Source of the DNA: an uncultured Victivallales bacterium | GTDB lineage: Bacteria > Verrucomicrobiota > Lentisphaeria > Oligosphaerales > JAFGRS01 | DNA length: 52,482 nucleotides | Assembly: GCA_903837355.1 (NCBI GenBank) | Contig: CAILUI010000265.1 | Location: forward strand, 1-52,482 | Direction: 5' to 3' | Shown: positions 8,597 through 14,957 of the stretch, piece by piece | Layout of the letters: each line of letters opens with the position of its first letter | Position numbering within the stretch: position 1 is the first letter of the stretch | Notes under the pieces: generated by a model | What the model saw: the letters and a program-made list of their open reading frames with translations, nothing else | Told to the model about the DNA's origin: nothing | Databases searched by the model: none | Program-made: the position numbers and the translations under genes

Positions 8597-9100
8597 TTAC
8601 AGAGACGCGACGTCACGCTTCGCAAGGATCTCGTCCTTCGTGCGCAACAGCGAAATGCCGCACATCGTGGCCTTGACCACGTTCACCGGGTTCTTCGAGC
8701 CCAGGCTCTTAGCCAGCACATCCTTCACGCCCCCCAGTTCGAGGACGGCGCGCATGCCGCCACCGGCGATGACGCCCGTGCCGCGCGTGGCCGGCCGCAT
8801 CAACACACGACTGCCGCGGAAGTCAGCCTGAACCCAGTGCGTCAGGGTCTGACCGAACATCGGGATGCCAATCATCGACTTGCGGGCCTGCTCACTGCCC
8901 TTACGAATGGCATCCGCCACTTCGTTGGCCTTCCCGAAGCCGACCCCTACACGGCCTTTCCGGTCCCCCACCACCACCAGCGCGCTGAAGGCGAACCGAC
9001 GACCGCCCTTAACGACCTTGCTGCAGCGGTTGATGCTGACCACGCGCTCTTCGAACTCGCCCCCATCGGCTGCGGGCCTGTCACTTCTCTGATATGCCAC
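8597..9100 (-). CDS. rpsE: 30S ribosomal protein S5
   Basis: A 167-residue S5, a small-subunit protein involved in decoding accuracy. It has the N-terminal double-stranded RNA-binding region (EERVVSINRCSKVVKGGRR, then GDRKGRVGVGFGKANEV) and the C-terminal GVIAGGGMRAVLELGGVKDV segment. The start is GTG, with GGGAG 8 bases upstream. The gap of 27 bases to rplO holds no L30 gene. Confidence 0.97.
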   Translation of the reverse strand: MAYQRSDRPAADGGEFEERVVSINRCSKVVKGGRRFAFSALVVVGDRKGRVGVGFGKANEVADAIRKGSEQARKSMIGIPMFGQTLTHWVQADFRGSRVLMRPATRGTGVIAGGGMRAVLELGGVKDVLAKSLGSKNPVNVVKATMCGISLLRTKDEILAKRDVASL

Positions 9101-9180
9101 GGATCAAACTCCCATCTTGGTTGCCCATCCGACCTGCGGGCAGGCTCGGCGGGACATCGCAGCCCGACCCCCGGCCCCGC

Positions 9181-9546
9181 TCAAAACTCCAGGCCTGCTT
9201 CACGCGCCGCGGCCGCCAGCGCTTTGACGCGACCGTGGAAGGTGAACCCACCCCGGTCAAAAACCACCTTCTTGATCTGCACCGCCAGCGCCTTCTCGGC
9301 GATCATCTTGCCGAGCGCGGCGGCCCCGGCCACATTGGCGGTTTTCTGAGCCGTTTCCCGGAAGGCCGGAGACAGCGTGCTCGCCGACGCCAGGGTATGG
9401 TGTCGCGTGTCGTCGATCACCTGCACGTACATGTGCTGTGCCGACCGGAAAACCGCCAGGCGCGGCCGCTCGGCCGTCCCGACTACCTTGCGGCGGAGCC
9501 GCCAATGACGGCGGGCCCGCGCTTCCTGTCTGCTTGCATTGCTCAT
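9181..9546 (-). CDS. rplR: 50S ribosomal protein L18
   Basis: A 121-residue L18, which binds 5S rRNA. Recognised from ARRHWRLRRKVVGTAERPRL, then VFRSAQHMYVQVIDD and the C-terminal VVFDRGGFTFHGRVKALA with AAREAGLEF at the end. Length is normal. It sits in the usual L6-L18-S5 order, with 62 bases to rplF and 80 to rpsE. Confidence 0.96.
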   Translation of the reverse strand: MSNASRQEARARRHWRLRRKVVGTAERPRLAVFRSAQHMYVQVIDDTRHHTLASASTLSPAFRETAQKTANVAGAAALGKMIAEKALAVQIKKVVFDRGGFTFHGRVKALAAAAREAGLEF

Positions 9547-9608
9547 CGAACGTCTTGCTCCCTAAACCTGCGGAGCCGGCTGCTGCAGCCGACACCCCCA
9601 CGGCCTGC

Positions 9609-10148
9609 TCAGCCGACTGTCTTGCCTTCCTTCAGCGAGACATGCTCACCCGCGTAGCGGATGCCCTTGCCCTGGTAACAGTCCGGGGGACGGAAGCCAC
9701 GGATGGTCGCCGCGGCCTGCCCGACCAACTGCTTGTCAGGACCTTCGACGGTAATGTGCGTGGGGTCCGGCATCGTCACCTTAACGCCGACCGGAACCTC
9801 GTATTCAACCGGACCCGAAAAGCCCAGGCTCAGGCTCAAGCCGCGCTCGCCCTTGATCTGGCCGCGATAGCCAACGCCCTGGAACTCCAAGTCCCGGCGG
9901 TACCCCGTGGTCACCCCAACCATCATGTTGTTCAAGATGCTGCGGACCATGCCGTGCCGGGCACGAATAGGGCCTTCGTCGCCCGTACGAGTCACGAGCA
10001 CCCGCCCGCCCTCAGAGGCCACGGCGATGGCCGCGGGAACCGCAAACGACAGGGTTCCCTTCGGTCCGGTTACGGTCACCATGGACCCGTCAATCTGCAC
10101 CTGGACACGGCTGTCCAGCTGGATCGCTTTGTTGCCCACTCGAGACAT
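9609..10148 (-). CDS. rplF: 50S ribosomal protein L6
   Basis: A 179-residue L6 located near the sarcin-ricin loop in the large subunit. It begins MSRVGNKAIQL and has the two related domains. The C-terminal signature PDPTHITVEGPDKQLVGQAA is followed by IRGFRPPDCYQGKGIRYAGE. The frame is open further upstream, but ATG at 10148 fits the family start and has AAGGAAGG upstream. It follows rpsH by 35 bases. Confidence 0.96.
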   Translation of the reverse strand: MSRVGNKAIQLDSRVQVQIDGSMVTVTGPKGTLSFAVPAAIAVASEGGRVLVTRTGDEGPIRARHGMVRSILNNMMVGVTTGYRRDLEFQGVGYRGQIKGERGLSLSLGFSGPVEYEVPVGVKVTMPDPTHITVEGPDKQLVGQAAATIRGFRPPDCYQGKGIRYAGEHVSLKEGKTVG

Positions 10149-10183
10149 AGCAGTACCTTCCTTAAAACGTTGCGGAAGCCCCG

Positions 10184-10588
10184 TTACCAGACGTAACAGA
10201 GCACCTCGCCCCCGAGGTTCTGCTGGCGGGCCGAACGACCGGTCATCAGCCCCTGGCAGGTCGACAGGATGACGACGCCTAACCCGCCCAGTACCCGCGG
10301 AATCTCGTCGGCGCCCACGTAGATCCGGCACGACGGTGTGCTGACGCGCTCCAGCCCTTCAATCACCGGAACGGTGCGTTTGCCCTTGTACTTCAACTCG
10401 ACGGTGACCGTTTTGCGTGGGGTCCCGTCCTCCGTGACCCGGTAGCCCTGGACGTAGCCCTGCTCCTTGAGCACCTCGGCGAGGGCTATCTTGATACGCG
10501 ACGACGGCATCGAGACCTCGGTCAGCTTGGCCGAACTGCCGTTGCGGATCCGGGTCAGCATGTCAGCAATGGGATCGCTCATACTCAT
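10184..10588 (-). CDS. rpsH: 30S ribosomal protein S8
   Basis: A 134-residue S8, which binds central-domain 16S rRNA and often autoregulates the spc operon. Recognised from SDPIADMLTRIRNG near the N-terminus and the C-terminal RIYVGADEIPRVLGGLGVVI. The terminal STCQGLMTGRSARQ is a slight variant of the usual STSKGVMTDREAR. ATG at 10582 is a possible alternative start two codons in. Confidence 0.96.
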   Translation of the reverse strand: MSMSDPIADMLTRIRNGSSAKLTEVSMPSSRIKIALAEVLKEQGYVQGYRVTEDGTPRKTVTVELKYKGKRTVPVIEGLERVSTPSCRIYVGADEIPRVLGGLGVVILSTCQGLMTGRSARQQNLGGEVLCYVW

Positions 10589-10609
10589 GCTGCGCTCACT
10601 CCTGTACTC

Positions 10610-10795
10610 TTACCAACTGGCCTTCATGACCCCGGGAATCTGGCCGCTGCTGGCAAGTTCTCGGAAGCAGATACGGCAAAGGTGAAACTTGCGCATGTAG
10701 GCGCGACGGCGACCGCAGCGCGCACAGCGGCTGTAGCGGCGCACCGCGAACTTCGGCGTCGCGAGCGACTTGTTGACGAGTGCTTTCCTAGCCAC
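10610..10795 (-). CDS. rpsN: 30S ribosomal protein S14, zinc-binding type
   Basis: A 61-residue S14 of the short, zinc-containing form. Cys24, Cys27, Cys40 and Cys43 form the zinc knuckle (CARC and CRIC), and the C-terminus GQIPGVMKASW is the invariant tail. The start codon is GTG, with AGGAG 7 bases upstream. It sits between rplE and rpsH, as in standard spc operons. Confidence 0.97.
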   Translation of the reverse strand: MARKALVNKSLATPKFAVRRYSRCARCGRRRAYMRKFHLCRICFRELASSGQIPGVMKASW

Positions 10796-10809
10796 CGTAG
10801 ATCTCCTGC

Positions 10810-11352
10810 TCAGTTTCCAAAGGGCATGCCCAGCAGCGTGAGCAACTCACGGGCCTCGTCGTCGGTCTTGGCCGTGGTGACCAGGGTGATGCTCATCCCG
10901 ATGGTGTGTTTCGCCTTGTCCAGATCAACTTCCGTGAACACGCTTTGGTCGGTCAGCCCGAACGTGTAGTTACCGGCTCCGTCGAAGGCCTGCTTGGGCA
11001 CGCCGCGGAAGTCGCGGACACGCGGCAGGACGATGCTGATCAGGCGGTAGAGGAAGTTGTACATCGGCCCACGGCGGAGGGTCACGGTGGTGCCGACGTT
11101 CATGCCTTCCCGCAGCTTGAAGTTACTGATGCTCTTCCGTGACTTGGTGATAATGGGCTTCTGGCCGGTGATGGCCGCGAGCGTGTCGACGGCGCACTGC
11201 ATCACCTCGCGGTCTTTGGCCGTGCCCACACCGCTGTTGAGCACGATCTTCGCCAACCGCGGCACTTCCATCACGTTGCCGTACCCGCGCGCCTTCATCA
11301 ACTGCGGCGCCACCTGGGTCTTATACGTCTCGTATAGGACGCTCTTCATCAT
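10810..11352 (-). CDS. rplE: 50S ribosomal protein L5
   Basis: A 180-residue L5, a 5S rRNA-binding protein. It shows MEVPRLAKIVLNSGVG near the N-terminus, ITGQKPIITKSRKSISNFKL, and the RVRDFRGVPKQAFDGAGNY segment typical of L5. Two adjacent ATG codons (11352 and 11349) can both serve as start; AGGA lies just upstream. Confidence 0.97.
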   Translation of the reverse strand: MMKSVLYETYKTQVAPQLMKARGYGNVMEVPRLAKIVLNSGVGTAKDREVMQCAVDTLAAITGQKPIITKSRKSISNFKLREGMNVGTTVTLRRGPMYNFLYRLISIVLPRVRDFRGVPKQAFDGAGNYTFGLTDQSVFTEVDLDKAKHTIGMSITLVTTAKTDDEARELLTLLGMPFGN

Positions 11353-11376
11353 GATCCTGTCCTCACTTTACCCGCG

Positions 11377-11688
11377 TCAGGACGCCACCGGTGCCTTGGC
11401 GGCAGCGGCTGCGCTCTTGGTCTTATCGGCCGCCTGCGCGCCCTCGGGGTGCCTGGCGTTGTAAAGCTCTTCGAGCATCACGTTCGAGATATGTACCGGA
11501 CATTCGATGCTCTCAATCCCGCCCTGGGGCTTATCGGCGGAGCGCTTGGTGGCCTTCTTGCGGGTATTAACCCCCTCGACCACGACGCGCTCCTTCAAGC
11601 GCTGAACCTGCAGAATCCGCCCGCGCTTGCCCTTCTGGGCTCCGGCAATGACGACGACGGTATCGTTCTTCTTGAGCTGCTTAGCCAT
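11377..11688 (-). CDS. rplX: 50S ribosomal protein L24
   Basis: A 103-residue L24 with its KOW motif near the N-terminus (KNDTVVVIAGAQKGKRGRIL) and the GGIESIECPVHISNVML segment. The C-terminus carries an extra Ala/Lys-rich tail. Its ATG overlaps the rplN stop by one base, and GGAGG precedes it inside the end of rplN, a sign of coupled translation. Confidence 0.96.
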   Translation of the reverse strand: MAKQLKKNDTVVVIAGAQKGKRGRILQVQRLKERVVVEGVNTRKKATKRSADKPQGGIESIECPVHISNVMLEELYNARHPEGAQAADKTKSAAAAAKAPVAS

Positions 11689-12053
11689 CAGATCACCTCC
11701 GGAGCCAGCGACACGATCTTCATGAAGTCCTTGTCGCGTAGTTCGCGGGCCACGGGGCCGAAGATACGGGTACCGCGAGGATTGCCCTCGTCATCGATGA
11801 TCACCGCCGCATTGCGGTCGAAGCGCAGGCAACTGCCGTCAGCCCGACGGATGTTGCTGGCCGTGCGGACCACCACGGCGCGCACCACCTCGCCCTTATG
11901 AACCAAGCCGCGGGGCTGGGCCTCTTTGACGGCGGCGCGGACGATGTCGCCGACTCGGGCACAACGTTTGCGCTGGCCAAGGACGCGAATGACCATGACC
12001 CGGCGGGCGCCGGAATTATCGGCCACATCAAGGTAGGTCTGTGTCTGGACCAT
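11688..12053 (-). CDS. rplN: 50S ribosomal protein L14
   Basis: A 121-residue L14, which lies at the subunit interface. Typical features are VQTQTYLDVADNSGARRVMV at the N-terminus, GDIVRAAVKEAQPRG in the middle and DDEGNPRGTRIFGPVARELR near the end. GGAGG is 7 bases before the ATG. It overlaps rplX by one base. Confidence 0.97.
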   Translation of the reverse strand: MVQTQTYLDVADNSGARRVMVIRVLGQRKRCARVGDIVRAAVKEAQPRGLVHKGEVVRAVVVRTASNIRRADGSCLRFDRNAAVIIDDEGNPRGTRIFGPVARELRDKDFMKIVSLAPEVI

Positions 12054-12064
12054 GAGATCGCCTC

Positions 12065-12349
12065 CTACTCGGTCGCCGCGGCGCGCCGTACGATGGAGAT
12101 GAGGCGCCAGCGCTTCAGTTTGCTCAGGGGCCGGGTCTCCATAATCTCCACCACGTCACCTGCCCGGGCCTCGTTATTCTCGTCGTGCACGTAGTACTTC
12201 TTGTGGTACTTCACAACCTTGCGGTAGACCGGATGAGCCGCCTGGCGTTCCACCCGGCAGACCAAGGTCTTGTCCTGGCAGTCGCTGACCACGGTCGCCT
12301 GGCGCGTCTTGCGCACGGCACGCGGCATTGTGTTGACTTCTTCCGACAT
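12065..12349 (-). CDS. rpsQ: 30S ribosomal protein S17
   Basis: A 94-residue S17 with the OB-fold signature SDCQDKTLVCRVERQAAHPV, followed by KVVKYHKKYYVHDENNEARA and GDVVEIMETRPLSKLKRW. The N-terminus may start at ATG 12349 or at the Met seven codons later. It follows rpmC in the standard order. Confidence 0.95.
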   Translation of the reverse strand: MSEEVNTMPRAVRKTRQATVVSDCQDKTLVCRVERQAAHPVYRKVVKYHKKYYVHDENNEARAGDVVEIMETRPLSKLKRWRLISIVRRAAATE

Positions 12350-12367
12350 CGGGTCGCCTACCTCTGT

Positions 12368-12559
12368 TTAGCGCCTGGCACGCGCCGTCTTCTCGGTCTC
12401 CAGCCGGGCAATCTCACGGCGGACCAAGAGGATCCTGCCCGTGTTCTCCAGCTGGCCGGTCTGCTGCTGCATGCGGAGGTTGAACGCCTCGCGCCGGTCG
12501 TCTTCAAGTTGCCGCGTGAGCTCTTCGCTCGTCAGCTCTCGGATCTGTGCTGCTTTCAT
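12368..12559 (-). CDS. rpmC: 50S ribosomal protein L29
   Basis: A 63-residue helical L29 at the tunnel exit. It begins MKAAQIRELTSEELTRQLED and carries NLRMQQQTGQLENTGRIL. ATG at 12559 was preferred over an in-frame GTG at 12571 because GGGAG is correctly spaced for the ATG and one base from the GTG. Confidence 0.94.
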   Translation of the reverse strand: MKAAQIRELTSEELTRQLEDDRREAFNLRMQQQTGQLENTGRILLVRREIARLETEKTARARR

Positions 12560-12601
12560 GGAAGCACCCACTCCCAGACATCAGGCAGGTTACCGCGTCC
12601 T

Positions 12602-13012
12602 TTAGTGGCGCGAGAGCATCCTGCAACGGAACGGAATCTTACTGGCCGCGCGGGACAGGGCCTCGCGGGCCACCAACTCGGGACAGCCGCTGATCTCCAG
12701 GATCATATTCCCCGGCCGTATCACTGCGACCCACCCTTCGACGTTGCCCTTACCTTTACCCATACGGGTTTCCAGCGGCTTCTTGGTGTAGGGCTTGTCC
12801 GGATAGACCCGGATCCAGACCTTGCCGCGACGCGCCATATGGCGGGTTACGGCCACACGAGCCGCCTCGATCTGATTGGCGGACAACCAGCCCCGGTCCA
12901 GCACCTGCAAGCCGAAATCGCCGAAATCAAGCTTGTTGTTTCGGCTGGCGATTCCCGCGCGGGCGCCGCGGTGCACCTTTCTGTGCTTTACGCGCTTTGG
13001 CATCAGAGGCAT
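12602..13012 (-). CDS. rplP: 50S ribosomal protein L16
   Basis: A 136-residue L16, which contacts tRNA in the peptidyl transferase region. It starts MPLMPKRVKHRKVHRG and contains WIRVYPDKPYTKKPLETRMG and GNMILEISG. The family start fixes the ATG at 13012, and GGGAGG lies 9 bases upstream inside rpsC. The gene therefore overlaps the 3' end of rpsC by 86 bases, far more than the few bases usual between ribosomal genes. Confidence 0.96.
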   Translation of the reverse strand: MPLMPKRVKHRKVHRGARAGIASRNNKLDFGDFGLQVLDRGWLSANQIEAARVAVTRHMARRGKVWIRVYPDKPYTKKPLETRMGKGKGNVEGWVAVIRPGNMILEISGCPELVAREALSRAASKIPFRCRMLSRH

Positions 13013-13652
13013 TGGCGTTATCCTCCCAGTCCTTAGGTTTGCAGATCCACACTTTCACGCCGATGGCGCCGGCCGTAGTGCGCGCCTCGGAGAATCCGTA
13101 GTCGATGATGGCACGCAGGGTGTGCAACGGCACCTTGCCGTCCTTGTACTGCTCGGTGCGCGCCAACTCGGCCCCGTTCAGACGCCCTGAGCAGCGCACG
13201 CGGCAGCCGTCGGCTCCGAGGTCCATCGTCGTCTGGATGGAGCGCTTCATAGCGCGCCGGAAGTTGATGCGGCGCTCGAGCTGCTGGCAGATGCTCTCGG
13301 CCACCAACTGGGCGTCCAGTTCCGGCGTCTTGATCTCGCGGATGTCGATGTAGATCTCTTTGCCGTCCGTCAGTTCAGCGATGGCTGTCTTCAGGCGGTC
13401 GATCTCACTGCCTTTGCGGCCGATCACGAGGCCCGGACGGCCACTGAAGACCGTGACGCGCACACGTTTAGCAAAACGCTCGATGGTCACCTTGGAGATC
13501 GCGGCTTGGCGCAGTTCCGACTTCACAAAGTCGCGAATGTGCAGGTCTTCCTGCAGCATCGGGCCGAAATCGGCCTTGCGCGCAAACCACCGTGATTTCC
13601 ACTCTTTGGTGACCGGGATACGAAACCCGATTGGATTTACTTTTTGACCCAA
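12927..13652 (-). CDS. rpsC: 30S ribosomal protein S3
   Basis: A 241-residue S3, part of the mRNA entry site. It has the N-terminal GQKVNPIGFRIPVTKEWKSR, the KH-domain GRPGLVIGRKGSEIDRLK, and the C-terminal domain RRAMKRSIQTTMDLGADGCR. The start codon is TTG (13652), with GGGGAG 7 bases upstream; no ATG or GTG fits the conserved N-terminus. The basic, Pro/Gln-rich C-terminal tail lies entirely in the region shared with rplP in another frame. Confidence 0.96.
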   Translation of the reverse strand: MGQKVNPIGFRIPVTKEWKSRWFARKADFGPMLQEDLHIRDFVKSELRQAAISKVTIERFAKRVRVTVFSGRPGLVIGRKGSEIDRLKTAIAELTDGKEIYIDIREIKTPELDAQLVAESICQQLERRINFRRAMKRSIQTTMDLGADGCRVRCSGRLNGAELARTEQYKDGKVPLHTLRAIIDYGFSEARTTAGAIGVKVWICKPKDWEDNANASDAKARKAQKGAPRRPRGNRQPKQQA

Positions 13653-13670
13653 GGTGCCACTCCCCTGCGA

Positions 13671-14012
13671 TTAGACCTGGTCCGTCACCACGATGCGGAT
13701 ATGGCTGGTACGTTTGCGAATCCGGCCGGCCATGCCGCGCGCTTTCGGCCGGAACCGGCGAATCGTGGGCCCTTCACCAACGATGGCTTCTTTCACCACC
13801 AGGCGTTCGGCCGGTACGCTATCGCGTTCAGCGTTCTCTGCATTGGCCACCGCAGAGCGCAGCGTCTGGCTGATCAGACGTGCGGCCTTGCGGGGGATAA
13901 GGTCGACCAGCGCCATGGCATCGCGCGCCGGTTTCCCTTGGATCAACCGCGCCACCTGGCGCGCTTTGAACGCCGAGATGCGCACGAATCTCGTGACGGC
14001 TCGTGCTTCCAT
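13671..14012 (-). CDS. rplV: 50S ribosomal protein L22
   Basis: A 113-residue L22, lining the peptide exit tunnel. Recognised from ARAVTRFVRISAFKARQVAR, then SAVANAENAERD and FRPKARGMAGRIRKRTSHI. It is the first ribosomal gene of the cluster here. rpsS, which normally precedes it, is absent, and the 123 bases upstream are too short to hold it. The upstream gene on this strand is an unrelated secreted protein. Confidence 0.96.
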   Translation of the reverse strand: MEARAVTRFVRISAFKARQVARLIQGKPARDAMALVDLIPRKAARLISQTLRSAVANAENAERDSVPAERLVVKEAIVGEGPTIRRFRPKARGMAGRIRKRTSHIRIVVTDQV

Positions 14013-14135
14013 GTTCCTGCCTTCTGTTCCTTGCGTCGACGCTTCAGCCGCCGACCCGCCGCGGACCGCCTTCTCGGGCCGATCCGATCCTCGCTGAACT
14101 TTTCCGGACGCGGTCGCACGACCCTCTGCTGCGTT

Positions 14136-14936
14136 TCAGTCGGCGGTCACTACCGTCCCCGGACCGCTATCACCAAGGCGCCCCGCAGTCACCACTGCCG
14201 CGCTGAGGTCAGCCCGCACCTCAACCACGAGGAGCTGAGCCTTCACGGTGCCGTCCTTGACCACTTTCCAGTGGGTTCCGCGACGGATGCCTGCATCCTG
14301 CCCGCTGTCGAACACGACCACTTGCAGGTCGTCGTTCACTGCCAACACCCGACAACTGCGTACCGTAAGATCCCGGCTGCCTCGCCCGGCGACTGTCGAC
14401 AGCGGTTTGAACGCACTTTCGGCGCTGGTTACCAGCTCCGCAGCACGTGTCGTGATCTCACGCCGCATGGCGTCACTCGGTTCCAGCACGTCCAGAGCCG
14501 AGTTCAGATACACCTCAAAAGCCCGCACCAACGTAACCAACTGCACTTGCGCTTGCCGCACATCATCCAAGGCCCGGAGTGCCGTCGCACTCGTGTCGCC
14601 TCCCGTCAGGCCTGGCCGGTCCAGCAGCAGGTGCGCTGCCTGCAGTTCCAAGGCTTCCGACTGACGGCTGCGTTCCTGACTCCTGAGAAACAACTCTGCG
14701 TACCGACTGCGCAACTGCTCAAGCTCTTGCTGCGTTTTGGCGAGCGCCTGTTCCTGCTCGCTGCAGCGCTTCTCGGCAGCCTCGCGGGCCAGGCGCAACT
14801 CCTGTACCTGGACCGGTTCGCTTACCGCCGCTGCGGCAGTCTCCACCGCGGTGGACACGCTCGCACAAAAGCACGAAGTCAATAGTATAGCGGGCCTGAT
14901 CAACGGTGTCCAACCGTTCACTGTCTTTTTCGCCAT
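14136..14936 (-). CDS. Secreted coiled-coil protein of unknown function
   Basis: A 266-residue protein with an N-terminal signal-like segment (hydrophobic run about residues 12-30). A Glu/Gln-rich coiled coil follows (about 42-105), then a helical middle. The small beta-rich C-terminal domain (about 195-266, with VFDSGQDAGIRRGTHWKVVK and a late VTAGRLGDSGPGTVV) has the look of MreC-like or FlgT-like envelope domains: a 'property of the object, then G-x-R-x-G' pattern. I do not recognise the family. AGGAGG lies 7 bases before the ATG. It starts 21 bases after the glycosyltransferase stop, so the two form an operon that may read into rplV. Confidence 0.7.
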   Translation of the reverse strand: MAKKTVNGWTPLIRPAILLTSCFCASVSTAVETAAAAVSEPVQVQELRLAREAAEKRCSEQEQALAKTQQELEQLRSRYAELFLRSQERSRQSEALELQAAHLLLDRPGLTGGDTSATALRALDDVRQAQVQLVTLVRAFEVYLNSALDVLEPSDAMRREITTRAAELVTSAESAFKPLSTVAGRGSRDLTVRSCRVLAVNDDLQVVVFDSGQDAGIRRGTHWKVVKDGTVKAQLLVVEVRADLSAAVVTAGRLGDSGPGTVVTAD

Positions 14937-14957
14937 TTCACAGCCTCCTGGTGGACG

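Noticed and set aside
14870..14895. TATACT-like -10 element on the minus strand near the ribosomal operon
   Set aside because: It lies within the signal-peptide codons of the coiled-coil protein and has no -35 at proper spacing.
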